Shown: piece after piece, positions 27,358 through 36,449 of the stretch
How positions within the stretch are numbered: position 1 is the first letter of the stretch
Layout of the letters: each line of letters begins with the position of its first letter
Assembly (NCBI RefSeq): GCF_022664435.1
Contig: NZ_JAKREU010000003.1
Span: forward strand, 62,001-126,000
DNA length: 64,000 nucleotides
From: Sphingomonas panni
GTDB taxonomy: Bacteria > Pseudomonadota > Alphaproteobacteria > Sphingomonadales > Sphingomonadaceae
Direction: 5' to 3'
Position numbers and translations under genes: made by a program
The notes under the pieces: generated by a model
Told to the model about the DNA's origin: nothing
The model's database searches: none
Seen by the model: only the letters and a program-made list of their open reading frames with translations

Positions 27358-29754
27358 TCAGAAGCGGGCCACCCAGTGGGCGAGCATGGAGGGTGAGCCG
27401 TCCGTCAGGTCCTGCATGAGGCCGATCCGGACGGTGGAGCGGGGGCCGCCGGTCGAATAGCCGGCGGTCAGCTGCACGCGGCGCTGCCCGGCGAGGCTGG
27501 CGCTGATCGACTGATAGATCAGGGATCGGGTCGCCAGATCGTAGCCGCTGGCATAGGTCAGTCGCGCAGCGCCGGCTTCGATCGTCAGCGGTTGTGCGAC
27601 CCCAAGGCTGACGAGCCCGCCCAGCGCCGTGCCGGTCATCTGGAAGCCGAGGCGGCTGCCGACCAGCGGTGTCGTTCCGGTGACGAGGGACGCCGTGACC
27701 GGCTTCATTCGCGTCAGGCCGAGCGAGCCATAGCCCTCGATGCTCCAGCCGGGCGCGACGCCGAACCCATGATGTGCTTCGATCATGACGGTGCGGGCGC
27801 CGCCACCGAGACGCAACGCGCCTTCGCCCGTGGGCATGCCCATCAACGTGCCCACCTCATCGATGAAGGACACCCGCATATCCGCTACCCGGCCGGACCA
27901 ACCCAGGGTCACGGCGCTCGCCGCACTCTCCCGTGTGCGACCGCTGGCGATGGTGATGCCCAGGCGCCCGCCAGTCAGGTACCGATCGACGCCCATGCTC
28001 GTGCCAGCCTGCGGCACATACGCCAGGACTCCGTCGGCGAAGGGGGCAAGCCCCATCACGTCCGACTGAAGCGAGTCCGCCGCATTCCACGCTGCACGAA
28101 TGCCGAGGCCGTCGCTGACATAGTCGATAGTGCCGGCCGTCGCCTGGGTGACGAGCTGGTCGCCGGCGGGGCCGACCCGCGCGCTGGCGAATCCCATCGT
28201 CCCGGTGAAGCCGCCAAAGGACAGCGCCGACTGGTGGCCCATCTGGGCGACGCGGCGCCAAATCCGATGATCGGCACCGACCTGCGGCTTGACGATCAAC
28301 CCGGCGAGCGATGCGGCATAGTCGCGGCCGAACTGGTCGAGGATCGTGACGTTGGACAGCGCCGTCTGGATCGCTGCCGCGCCCATCGGTGCCGGCAGCG
28401 CCATCACCGAATTACGCACTGACGTCTGCGTCGCGCCGTTCGACAGCGTCGGATTGACCGGAGCCAGCGCGGCCTTGAAGTCGACCAACCCGTGGCCGAA
28501 CACGTCGTCCACGCCTGGATCGCCGATGTCCTTCGCGGTCGTCAGGATCACCTGGCCTGCCTGCTGCCCGGTCAGTTGCGGCCATTTCGACAGGATGTCG
28601 GCGGCGAGCGCGGCGACCGTCGGCGTCGCCGAACTGGTGCCGCTGAACAGTCCGACGGTGCCGTTGACCAAGGTGGTCACGTTCGTGCCGACGGCCACCA
28701 CATAGCGGTCCTTCATGGTCCCGGCGCGGTTCGAATAGGACTCGATGGTGTAGGCTTGGATGTTGGGGCTCAGCGCGCCGACGAAGATGATCGCGTTGAC
28801 GTTGGATGCGTCGATGGCGGCGGCATCCGCAGGATTGGCCGCGGCGCTGTTGCCAGCGGAATTGACGATCAGGCCGCCGGTCGCGCCGAACCGGGTGACG
28901 GCCTGGCCCCAGGTGGTGCTGCCGCCCTGGTTCAGCGAACTGCTGACGATCTTGATCTTCTGCGCCGTCGCATAGTCGAGCGCCTCCACGGCGCGGAAGA
29001 TCGCCTCGGTCTTCGTATCCTCATCCCAGTCCGAGACGCGAAGCACCGCGAGCCTGGCGCCCGGTGCATAGCCGACCGCGCCTTGCCCGTTTGCGTTACC
29101 CGCGATGATGTTGGCGACCGCGGTTCCGTGATCGGACTGGTCGTCGCCCAGGACATCGCGCTTCGTCTTGACCCCGCCCTTGGTGACGTAGCCGAAGTCC
29201 TTCGACAGTGACGCGTCGATGCGACCATCGAGTTCGCCGTTCACGTTGACGACGCCGTCGTCGATGACCGCGACGGTCACGCCGTGGCCATCATTGCCAC
29301 TGTCCAGCGCATAGAGCGCGTTGACGAATTCATTCGCGCCGTAGTTGCGGCGGAACTCGGCCGTGTCCGCAGCCGATCTGGTCGGCTGCAGGTTGGACGG
29401 CGTGATGATGTAGCCAGCCGGCGGTGGCACCGGCGCCGAATATACGGGCGGTGTTGGTGTGGGCGTAGGTGTGGGCGTCGGTGTCGGCGTCGGACTGGGG
29501 GTTGGCGTAGGTGTTGGAGATGGCGTGGGCGTCGGTGACGGAGTGGGTGTTGGTGACGGGGTAGGACTTGGCGACGGAGACGGCGTCGGGCTTGGCGTCG
29601 GCGCAGGCGTTGGGCTTGGCGCGGGCGTTGGCGTCGGTGCCGGCACTGGCACGCTACCCGAGCTGGCTAAGCTACCACCACCGCCGCCGCAGGCTGCAAT
29701 CGTCAGCGTCAGCAGGCTCGCCGACGCTGCCTTGATCCCCCGTAATCTCGTCAT
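27358..29754 (-). CDS. Subtilisin-like (S8) lipoprotein protease with autotransporter-like C-terminus
   Basis: A 798-residue surface protease. The signal ends in a lipobox-like IAAC (Cys22) followed by a Gly run. Residues 36-101 are a Pro/Thr/Ser repeat stalk (PTPSPTPT units). The S8 catalytic triad is intact: Asp163 in VAVIDDG, His207 in SDHGTAVA, Ser372 in FSGTSSATP, with the oxyanion Asn300 in NSAGNS. The last 350 residues are Gly/aromatic-rich alternating strands ending in Phe (HWVARF), typical of an outer-membrane beta-barrel or autotransporter domain. The ATG at 29754 begins the signal. It could be a cell-surface or released protease, and it is an unexpected cargo for a defence-type island. 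Confidence 0.85.
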   Translation of the reverse strand: MTRLRGIKAASASLLTLTIAACGGGGGSLASSGSVPVPAPTPTPAPSPTPAPTPSPTPSPSPSPTPSPTPTPSPTPTPSPTPTPTPSPTPTPTPTPTPTPTPPVYSAPVPPPAGYIITPSNLQPTRSAADTAEFRRNYGANEFVNALYALDSGNDGHGVTVAVIDDGVVNVNGELDGRIDASLSKDFGYVTKGGVKTKRDVLGDDQSDHGTAVANIIAGNANGQGAVGYAPGARLAVLRVSDWDEDTKTEAIFRAVEALDYATAQKIKIVSSSLNQGGSTTWGQAVTRFGATGGLIVNSAGNSAAANPADAAAIDASNVNAIIFVGALSPNIQAYTIESYSNRAGTMKDRYVVAVGTNVTTLVNGTVGLFSGTSSATPTVAALAADILSKWPQLTGQQAGQVILTTAKDIGDPGVDDVFGHGLVDFKAALAPVNPTLSNGATQTSVRNSVMALPAPMGAAAIQTALSNVTILDQFGRDYAASLAGLIVKPQVGADHRIWRRVAQMGHQSALSFGGFTGTMGFASARVGPAGDQLVTQATAGTIDYVSDGLGIRAAWNAADSLQSDVMGLAPFADGVLAYVPQAGTSMGVDRYLTGGRLGITIASGRTRESAASAVTLGWSGRVADMRVSFIDEVGTLMGMPTGEGALRLGGGARTVMIEAHHGFGVAPGWSIEGYGSLGLTRMKPVTASLVTGTTPLVGSRLGFQMTGTALGGLVSLGVAQPLTIEAGAARLTYASGYDLATRSLIYQSISASLAGQRRVQLTAGYSTGGPRSTVRIGLMQDLTDGSPSMLAHWVARF
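29440..29650. repeat. Low-complexity GGTGTGGGCGT-type tandem repeat in coding DNA
   Basis: Imperfect tandem hexanucleotide repeats encode the Pro-Thr/Pro-Ser stalk of the subtilase on the minus strand. Such tracts change length by slippage, so stalk length probably varies between strains. No separate element is implied. Confidence 0.75.
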
Positions 29755-29788
29755 GTCATCCCCCTCGAAGGGATGCACGCCAGCCGGC

Positions 29789-29814
29789 GGCACCCCGTTG
29801 AATGACGGGGTGCC
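29789..29814 (-). promoter_or_regulatory. Hairpin in the subtilase leader
   Basis: GGCACCCCGT and ACGGGGTGCC form a perfect 10-bp stem around a six-base loop, 35 bp upstream of the subtilase start. It may stabilise or control the leader. Three TTNCGACCG boxes further upstream (29917-29962) may be operator sites. Confidence 0.35.
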
Positions 29815-30144
29815 GGCCCTCTGGAGACCGGATGTTCGAAACCTGTAGCGAACAGGCGCGGGCGCCTTTAGCCGGGTGGCCTGGACATACGCGTCCGCCA
29901 CCCGGTCACAAAGAGCTTTGCGACCGTGTGTTGGTCTTTCGACCGATGGTGGTCTTGCGACCGGCTTCGCTACAGGGTTTCGACGCCCCGGCCTGCGGAA
30001 CTGAAAGTCTCGCAGGCCACCTCAGGCTATAGCCGGATCGTTAACAAATTCCTAGTCGTCCAGATGGACGTGGTCTTACCTGACAGCTGACCCCATTCGG
30101 CATACGCCTCTGCCGCGTCGTCCGAACTGGTACCAAACTGGGCT

Positions 30145-30560
30145 CTTGACCCAAAAATCGAGATTATCCGGGAAATAGCCCATTTTGTGGACAAATCGCT
30201 TATCCGCAAAATACCTGATTTTTGGGACAAGGCGTTTTTGGGGCTATTCGCTGTCGATCCTTGCAACGGCTCAGAAAGCCCTATTTTGCAGCTGCGCCGA
30301 TTTTCGGGACAAACCCGGCTTCTCCTAGGCCTCGCTCTGACATCAGGTCATCCCGGTGGGCGATCGACTACCAGCAATCCACAGCCAAATTGCCCATAAA
30401 CCCCTGATTTTACGTCTATCCGTAAAATGGGGTATTTTGGGTCAAACCAAAATACCGATTTTTGGGACAAGCCCGGAAACCCTATCCGGAAAATGCTCTA
30501 TTTTTGCAGAATAGGGCGAAAAGCCGCCTCCGCGGACACCATCCGGCATTTTCCGGATAA
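30145..30560. repeat. Iteron-like array of two repeated motifs
   Basis: Two short motifs recur in both orientations. Motif 1 is GATTTTTGGGACAA: exact at 30217-30230 and 30457-30470, with one or two changes at 30299-30312 and 30181-30194, reversed at 30145-30160, and in a palindrome TATTTTGG...CCAAAATA at 30433-30453. Motif 2 is TATCCGNAAAAT: 30201-30212, 30417-30428, 30483-30494, a close copy at 30165-30176, and reversed at 30548-30559. The array is far richer in A/T than the neighbourhood. Dense binding sites like this mark plasmid-type origins, partition sites or a master operator; the array lies just upstream of the plus-strand module. Confidence 0.6.
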
Positions 30561-30680
30561 CCAGATTGGTACAATTTCGCACCTGAGCCGCCGACCCCCA
30601 TGGTCGGACGGGTGAAGGGGCAAATTCATGTCAGGCGCAATACCGCAAACGTGTGGCAGGCCATCACGTTTGCTGCGCCA

Positions 30681-30825
30681 CCCCCGAGCTTCGGGGGCGG
30701 TTGGCTCGCATACGCTCGTTTGTGCTCGGCGCGGGGCGCCTCGGGTCGGACGCGCGGCGTCCTCGGGCGCCCCGATGCGGCTTCGACCGCATCGGGGCTG
30801 GGGCGTTCGTTTGTCGCAAACGCCC
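30681..30825 (+). promoter_or_regulatory. Structured leader with mutually exclusive hairpins
   Basis: Four stems lie in the 180 bp before the gene at 30864. Stem A is CCCCCGA / TCGGGGG (30681-30697). Stem B is GGGGCGC (30733-30739) with GCGCCCC (30767-30773), closed by an inner GGACGC / GCGTCC. Stem C is CCCCGATGCGG (30770-30780) with CCGCATCGGGG (30787-30797). Stem D is CGTTTG / CAAACG (30808-30822). B and C share 30770-30773, so they cannot form fully together. This could be an attenuator or a small RNA; no known riboswitch core is recognised. Confidence 0.4.
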
Positions 30826-30863
30826 GACCAACATATAACCACCGACACTGTCGGGACATCATC

Positions 30864-31499
30864 ATGGACGAACTCTACGCCGCCTTTAAGCATCTAGCCC
30901 GCCGTTTCCATGGCCGCTGGAGCAGGCTCGACGACGCGCTCACCCTCATTCGATCGACCAGTGGCGCGAAAACTAGCGAAGGCGAACGCACCCGCCGGAT
31001 GCTCCTCAACGCCTTTCGGGTGCAGACCTACCCGGACAGCATTCGCGAGACACTGCAGACCGACCGGCTAAACGCCATGCGGGCGCTGGGCGAACCGCTG
31101 AGCGAGGCGCTAGGGCATATTATCACGATCGAGTTCGCCGAGGAGATGCTTAGGGCGTTGGACGATGCGGAAGGCCAACGTAAGCGCGAAACTGCAGCTG
31201 CGAAGAAGATCGAAAAGACGGACCAGGTCTACGGTCCTTTCATCCGCGCCATGCACAACCATGGTATCGTGCGTGGCCATCATGAGGTCATGACCGAGCA
31301 GGATTGGGCCGTCGTCGCCAAATACATACGCCGCAGGGTCGCGGCCCGCCTGCGCAACGTCCCGCCCATTCGGACATACCAGGAAACCCTTACGCCGGAT
31401 GGGCGGCTTCATCCGTTCTGGAACAGTTACCGCATGCCGGTTGATCAGGTGGATGGTGAGGAAAAGGTGAAAGGCACACCGACCCCGCCGCCGCGCTGA
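30864..31499 (+). CDS. Hypothetical protein, first gene of the plus-strand module
   Basis: A 211-residue protein of unknown function, mostly helical, with many Arg and Glu residues and a central KRETAAAKKIEKTDQVYG segment. The ATG at 30864 starts after the structured leader and the CACTGTCGGGACATC stretch; a longer frame back to 30600 runs through the hairpins and is rejected. It ends in a Pro-rich tail. Its position after the iteron-like array makes a role in replication, partition or regulation of the island possible, but no motif shows it. Confidence 0.6.
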   Translation: MDELYAAFKHLARRFHGRWSRLDDALTLIRSTSGAKTSEGERTRRMLLNAFRVQTYPDSIRETLQTDRLNAMRALGEPLSEALGHIITIEFAEEMLRALDDAEGQRKRETAAAKKIEKTDQVYGPFIRAMHNHGIVRGHHEVMTEQDWAVVAKYIRRRVAARLRNVPPIRTYQETLTPDGRLHPFWNSYRMPVDQVDGEEKVKGTPTPPPR

Positions 31500-31546
31500 T
31501 CATGCCCGCGGGACATCGTCCCGCTTTCCACAGCATGAGGTGACCT

Positions 31547-32362
31547 ATGCGCTCTTCACAGCGCCCGTCCAGCCACGCCAGCGTTCCGGGCTCCGTCGTG
31601 GCCTATGACATCGAGACGATCGCCCCGGCGACGCCGGATGGCGCGTTCCCGCCCTGGCCGCTGCACCGGCCGGTGGCGATCGGCTTTGCCGCCGCGTCCA
31701 TATGGAATGGCGAATGGAGGTTCGACATCGAGGCGCTGGTCGCAACCGGCGATACCGACGAGGCCGATCTGATCCGCGCCGCCGACGAGCGCTTCTCCCG
31801 GGCGCAGGTCGTGACCGGCTACAACTCCACTCAATTCGATGCGCTGGTCCTGCGGCTGGCCGCCCAGCGCTGCCGGTTATGGAACTTGCCGGCGCTGGCC
31901 GATCACGCTGCTGCGCATCGCTATGGCGGCGAACATCTCGATCTCGCCGACCGCTATGCGAGCTTCGGTCGCAAGGTCGGGCTGGCAGCGCTGTGCGACC
32001 AGATCGGCATCCCCGTGAAGACCGATGTGGCGGGTGGCGATGTCGCTGCCTTGTGGGAGGCGGGCGAGCATGACCGCATCCGTCGCTATGTGATGGAGGA
32101 TGCTGTCGCGACGCTCGTCCTGTGGTTCGCCTGGGCGGCGGCGCGCCACGCTGACGAGTCGCTGGTGACGCGACCGCTGGCGGCCCTTGCGAGACGGATC
32201 GAGGCGACGCCGGAGCTTCATCATCTCCACGCCTTCGTCGACTGTCCGCTGATGCGCTGGTCGCGCCCGCGAGCGCTCGCCGCCGATGTGCGCGCCGCGC
32301 TCGACGGCGTCACTGCGACGCTCCGCCGCGAAGCCGATGAGCGGGCCTTCGCCGCCGCCTGA
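31547..32362 (+). CDS. Predicted 3'-5' exonuclease, DEDD/PolB-like
   Basis: A 271-residue protein of the RNase H-fold DEDD exonuclease class. Exo I is VVAYDIETI, exo II is TGYNSTQFDALVL and exo III is RRYVMEDAVATLVL, giving the four acids in order and a Tyr of the DEDDy kind. The sequence matches the stand-alone 'PolB-like exonuclease' group rather than a polymerase. The ATG at 31547 follows GAGGTGACC. It begins a set of at least six plus-strand genes with short gaps. Confidence 0.78.
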   Translation: MRSSQRPSSHASVPGSVVAYDIETIAPATPDGAFPPWPLHRPVAIGFAAASIWNGEWRFDIEALVATGDTDEADLIRAADERFSRAQVVTGYNSTQFDALVLRLAAQRCRLWNLPALADHAAAHRYGGEHLDLADRYASFGRKVGLAALCDQIGIPVKTDVAGGDVAALWEAGEHDRIRRYVMEDAVATLVLWFAWAAARHADESLVTRPLAALARRIEATPELHHLHAFVDCPLMRWSRPRALAADVRAALDGVTATLRREADERAFAAA

Positions 32363-32446
32363 CCGCGACCATCACCACCAAGCCTCCCGGACGGCCCGGC
32401 CATCAACGCAGATGGCCGGGCCGTCGTCATTTCAAGGACCCCCGTC

Positions 32447-33061
32447 ATGACCACCGACACCCTCGTCCTGTCCGTCGCCTGCATCCGCCAACCGGCCCTG
32501 GCGCAACGACCGGCCCGCACCCTGCTGATCGGCGCTGCGACGCTCGCGGTACGCCGCAGCTTCGGCACCTATGGCTTCGATCTCGTTGCCGACAGCACCA
32601 CCGTCACCGATGATCCGGCCCAGACGATCGCCTGGCTGGCCGACCGCCTACGCCATCCGCCCGGACGGCTGCTGCTATGGCGCGCCGAGGACATCGTCGT
32701 TCCCGCCCTGATCGAATGCGCCAGCACCGCGCGCAACGCGGTCGCCGCCGCCCGGATGCTGCGCGGGCTGTACGCGGCGCTGGAGAACGGAATGGTCGAC
32801 GTCGCCGACGCCTTTGGCGGTTCGGCCGCGACCTCGTTCGACGCCGTCGCCCATCGTGCCAGTCTGCCGTTCGTGCCGATGACGGCCACCACGCTCGCCG
32901 ACGCGCACCAGACCGGCAATCACGGTGATATCGAAGATCATCTTGCCGCCCGTGCCAAGGCCACATGGCGGATGTGGCTGGACGGCCAGCCGGACACTGG
33001 CCCGGTCCGTGCCGCCACCGAAGCTTGGCTCGCTACCCCGGATACGGAGGTGCGGTCGTGA
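32447..33061 (+). CDS. Hypothetical protein, possibly a decayed RNase H-fold protein
   Basis: A 204-residue protein with AAGGA before its ATG. No family is certain. Its last third (HGDIEDHLAARAKATWRMWL) resembles the exo III region of the preceding exonuclease, and YGFDLVAD falls near where exo II would be, but the acids are incomplete. It may be a catalytically dead partner. Its stop overlaps the start of the AAA ATPase (TGATG at 33059-33063), so the two are coupled. Confidence 0.55.
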   Translation: MTTDTLVLSVACIRQPALAQRPARTLLIGAATLAVRRSFGTYGFDLVADSTTVTDDPAQTIAWLADRLRHPPGRLLLWRAEDIVVPALIECASTARNAVAAARMLRGLYAALENGMVDVADAFGGSAATSFDAVAHRASLPFVPMTATTLADAHQTGNHGDIEDHLAARAKATWRMWLDGQPDTGPVRAATEAWLATPDTEVRS

Positions 33062-33996
33062 TGATGATCATCGATGGCATGCCGCATGTCCGTCCCTGCC
33101 GGTCGATCCCGTCGGACGGTCTGGCGGACAACGAATGGAGCACCTCGATCCCCACCCAGCATACGTCGCTCACCCAGCCGCTGCCGCTCGCCGGCGGCGG
33201 AATGCTGGAGCGCGCTGGCAGCAGCGGCGAGGCACGCCTGGCTTCAACGCTGCGCGCCGAGGCACCGTGGATGGCGGCATTCGCCGACCGGATCGCCGAA
33301 CGCGCCGCGCTGAGTCTCTGGGCGGGGCGGCCATGGCTGGCGCTGCGCCCCATATTGCTGGTCGGAGCGCCGGGCGCGGGCAAGACGTACTTGGCGCGCA
33401 GGTTGGGCGTCCTTTCTGGCTGTGGCGATGCGGTACTGTCCTTCGCCGGGGTCAACAGCAACGCGGTCCTGGCAGGCAATCCGAGGGGCTTTCGTCATCC
33501 GCAGCCCTGCCTGCCAGCAATGGTCATGCAGCGGACAAACACCGCCAATCCGGTGATCGTCATCGACGAGGTGGAGAAGGCCATCGCGAGCGATCTGGGT
33601 GACGCGGTCGCGACGCTGATCGGCATGCTGGAGGGAGCCGGTGCCTGCCGCTACTTCGACGGCTGCCTCGCCGCCGAGATCGACTTGTCGCACATTAACT
33701 GGGTGATGACGGGCAATCGCATCGACCGATTGCCCGCAGCCCTCCTGTCGCGGGTCGAGGTCATCGACGTGTCGGGGCCGCGGCCGGAAGATGCCGAGCA
33801 GTTGCTGCCCGCCCTGTGGCGGGACGTCGCCCATCAACTCGGCCTGCCACCATCGGCACTGCCACAGATCGAGCAAGCCGCCGAGACCGCGCTGCTGCGT
33901 CTGTTCCGACGGACGCGCTCCATACGCCGCCTGCGCCAGGCGATCGAGACGCTGGTCGCCGTGTCGGCACGCCATCGGCTTCGCGAAGTCCATTGA
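33061..33996 (+). CDS. AAA+ ATPase (Lon-like module)
   Basis: A 311-residue AAA+ protein. Walker A is GAPGAGKTYLARRLG, Walker B VIVIDEVEKA, sensor 1 WVMTGNRID, and an Arg finger is likely in LLSRVEVID, followed by a helical lid. The fold matches the ATPase part of Lon, but there is no protease domain. Residues 1-75 are a variable N-terminus. Coupled to the preceding gene by TGATG; the next gene starts 90 bp later. It probably remodels or loads a partner from this module. Confidence 0.75.
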   Translation: MMIIDGMPHVRPCRSIPSDGLADNEWSTSIPTQHTSLTQPLPLAGGGMLERAGSSGEARLASTLRAEAPWMAAFADRIAERAALSLWAGRPWLALRPILLVGAPGAGKTYLARRLGVLSGCGDAVLSFAGVNSNAVLAGNPRGFRHPQPCLPAMVMQRTNTANPVIVIDEVEKAIASDLGDAVATLIGMLEGAGACRYFDGCLAAEIDLSHINWVMTGNRIDRLPAALLSRVEVIDVSGPRPEDAEQLLPALWRDVAHQLGLPPSALPQIEQAAETALLRLFRRTRSIRRLRQAIETLVAVSARHRLREVH

Positions 33997-34086
33997 TGGT
34001 CATCGAAGGCGGTGCGGTGAGCACCGTCAGGAACGGGAAAAAATGCTCCGGCCGGGAAGCGGCCGTCACCAGAAAGGAATGTACCC

Positions 34087-34623
34087 ATGGAAACGACTGT
34101 CCGCCACCAGAACTTTATGCTCGCGCTGCGTCAGCTGATGGGCTGGCCCACCTTCGCGCCGGTGAACAACGCGATCGCATTTACCTCGGGCCAGACGATG
34201 TCAGCGCCGGTTGGCGTTGAGCTTGGCCGTATCGCACAGGCGCTGAACAAGGACCTTGTCTATTCGGGATGGTCGACCATCACCGCCAGGGAACCGGATG
34301 GCTTCGCGGTGGCCTTTCGCGATCTGGTCACGGTCGACATCATCGATCGGCTTGTTCCCTTCGCTGCGGACGATCGCGCACGCGTGATCCTGGTCAGCAC
34401 CTCCACCGACGAGCATTTCGCGATCGACACGCGGGGTTCGCTGATCCGCATGGCGGGTCGGCCGAAGGCCGTGCGCGACGGCCGTGCGCTGGCGATGTCG
34501 CGGATCAAGGCGGTGGCCGCCACCCGCAGCGGCGACTTGCTGCCGGATAACCAGTTCGTTGCCACCGGTGCCGCCGTTACCTGCCCGCAGCCCTTGCACG
34601 AGACGATCGTCCGCTTCGCCTGA
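34087..34623 (+). CDS. Hypothetical protein in the exonuclease/AAA module
   Basis: A 178-residue protein without recognised domain. It looks globular, with alternating strands (ARVILVSTSTDEHFAIDT) and few low-complexity parts. AGAAAGGAA precedes the ATG at 34087, a strong ribosome site. Conserved spacing inside the module suggests it works with the neighbouring ATPase and exonucleases. Confidence 0.6.
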   Translation: METTVRHQNFMLALRQLMGWPTFAPVNNAIAFTSGQTMSAPVGVELGRIAQALNKDLVYSGWSTITAREPDGFAVAFRDLVTVDIIDRLVPFAADDRARVILVSTSTDEHFAIDTRGSLIRMAGRPKAVRDGRALAMSRIKAVAATRSGDLLPDNQFVATGAAVTCPQPLHETIVRFA

Positions 34624-34680
34624 CTTACCCGGCGGCACCAGTTGATGGCCGCTAATTCCTGATTGTTCTGGAGACCTTAC

Positions 34681-35559
34681 ATGCCCCTCGAAGCCACAAC
34701 GCCTCGCCCACGACGCAGCTGGATCGTGCTCGATATTGAGTCCGCCGTTCTCGATCATACCGCCCACCAGCGCTACCAGCAGATGGAGCGCTGGACGCCG
34801 TCGCCGAACAAACCAATCCGCCGTGGCTACACCCGCAGCGAAGACCCGCTGACCTGTCCGCGATGGATTTTCCAGACGCTCTGCGTCGCGTCGATCATGG
34901 TGCTGGTCGAGGATGCTGAGGGCGGCTTTGATGTGCGAAGCTTCGAGACGTTGTCCGCCCCGGAATTGGATGAACGCGGTGTTGTGGCCGGCGTTCTTCG
35001 CGTGCTGGCCGACGCCCCGCCAGAGGCTGAACTCTGCACCTGGATGGGATTGGTCCATGACATCCCGCTGCTGATTGCGGCCGCGATGCGGCACGGTCTG
35101 TCGCTACCACGAAGCTGGGGCTGGCTATCGCATGGTGGTTTCCACCGCGACCGCCATATCGACCTGGCCCGCGCGCTGACCGCAGGCATGAAGATCAAGC
35201 CGATCCATCTGGCCGAGGTTCTCGCCGCGATGGACCTGCCGGGCAAGCTGACCTGTCCGCCCTTCGCGGTCCCCCGGCTGATCGAGACGGGGCGATGGGA
35301 TGAGGTGGCGTCCGCCTGCGAGGTAGACGTCATCTCGACCGCACTGTTGCTGGCCCGCTGGCGGCGCCTGACGGACCCTCGCGCCGAAGCCGAGGCGGTC
35401 GAGGATCGCATCCTTCGCCGCGTCATCGAACAGCGACCGGGACGGGGGTACATCGCCGCGTTGCAGGCGCATCGTGATCGACGCTTCGCCGCACAATATG
35501 CGAAGGCCGCCAATGATGCAGCGGTCCTGGCACCGTGGCTGGATCAGGATGCGGCCTGA
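34681..35559 (+). CDS. Second DEDD-type exonuclease-like protein
   Basis: A 292-residue protein with the DEDD order: exo I SWIVLDIESAV, exo II GLVHDIPLLIAAA and exo III ACEVDVISTALLLAR. The spacing is wider than in the exonuclease at 31547 and overall similarity is low, so it is a distinct family member. The ATG at 34681 follows GGAGACC. Whether the acids are complete enough for activity is unclear. Confidence 0.6.
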   Translation: MPLEATTPRPRRSWIVLDIESAVLDHTAHQRYQQMERWTPSPNKPIRRGYTRSEDPLTCPRWIFQTLCVASIMVLVEDAEGGFDVRSFETLSAPELDERGVVAGVLRVLADAPPEAELCTWMGLVHDIPLLIAAAMRHGLSLPRSWGWLSHGGFHRDRHIDLARALTAGMKIKPIHLAEVLAAMDLPGKLTCPPFAVPRLIETGRWDEVASACEVDVISTALLLARWRRLTDPRAEAEAVEDRILRRVIEQRPGRGYIAALQAHRDRRFAAQYAKAANDAAVLAPWLDQDAA

Positions 35560-35701
35560 TCCTTCACCCTTGCTTCACCAACCTGCGTTAGCCTCGCCGT
35601 CATGACAAGGCTGGTCCTACTCTCACATGCGCCGATCTGGGAAAATGCGGACAGCCTGTCTGCGGATTCTTGTATTGGCGCATGAGGAAATAGGACCCGT
35701 C

Positions 35702-36322
35702 ATGTCCAAGCCCTTCGTTCCTGCCGAGGACGCCCGCCAACTCACCCGCGACGAAATCAAGGCCGAGCTGGTCAGGATCGATATGACACCCGGCACCGTA
35801 ATCACGCGCTGCGCCGAACAATTCGCCGCCGATTATCCGGGTGAAGGGCGTGATCTCCTTCAGACGGCAATCGTCGGTGCGCTGACGACGCGGACGTGTC
35901 GTGAAGGGGTGTCGGGCGAGCGGTTCCTGGCAGGCATCATGCGCAGCATCGCCTCGACCCATCGCCGCGCGCGTGAACGGCGTGGCGAGGACGTCGTGTC
36001 GCTGCCAGTCGAGGTCCTGGCCGAACAGATGGCGATGGGCGGCTATACCGTCATGGCGGCCGACGACGTCATCGAGATCGAACGCGTGCGGCTGCTGTGC
36101 GAGCACATCCTCGACCAGCTCAGCGCTGCCTCGCCGCGTCAGGCCGCGCTGATCGACGGGATCGGCCTCGGGCTGCGCGGGCAGGCGCTTGCCGACCACC
36201 TTGGCCTGTCCATGCAGGATCTCGCCACCGTGCGTCGCGCGCTGAAGCGTCATGCACAACGTCTGTGGATCGACGTCGATACGCAGATCTTCCGATCCGA
36301 GGCGTCAGCCGGCGCACAGTAG
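35702..36322 (+). CDS. Sigma-70-like regulatory protein
   Basis: A 206-residue protein with a helical N-terminal part (EGRDLLQTAIVGALTTRT...FLAGIMRSIASTHRRAR) similar to sigma region 2 and a C-terminal part (LIDGIGLGLRGQALADHLGLSMQDLATVRRALKRHAQRLW) with the shape of the region 4 helix-turn-helix. A Lys/Arg-rich C-terminus would contact DNA. The match is by pattern, not by strong motif, so it may be another helix-turn-helix protein. It ends the tight plus-strand series and may control it. Confidence 0.5.
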   Translation: MSKPFVPAEDARQLTRDEIKAELVRIDMTPGTVITRCAEQFAADYPGEGRDLLQTAIVGALTTRTCREGVSGERFLAGIMRSIASTHRRARERRGEDVVSLPVEVLAEQMAMGGYTVMAADDVIEIERVRLLCEHILDQLSAASPRQAALIDGIGLGLRGQALADHLGLSMQDLATVRRALKRHAQRLWIDVDTQIFRSEASAGAQ

Positions 36323-36449
36323 AAGATGGAGCCGCGCGGGCTTCTATCCACCTTTTGCGTAATCCAAGGTGGCGCGGCACTGGCCGCGGACGAGATGGCA
36401 AGATCTGCTGTCAAGATGGCTGCACGTAAAAATCAGCAAGGAGAGGTGA

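Noticed and set aside
29440..29650. CRISPR-like or satellite array
   Set aside because: The repeat is a coding hexanucleotide tract for the subtilase stalk; there are no spacers. No CRISPR array was seen anywhere in the window.
30600..30863. Upstream extension of the gene at 30864
   Set aside because: The added 88 codons run through strong hairpins and have biased, non-protein-like composition; the ATG at 30864 gives a normal protein.
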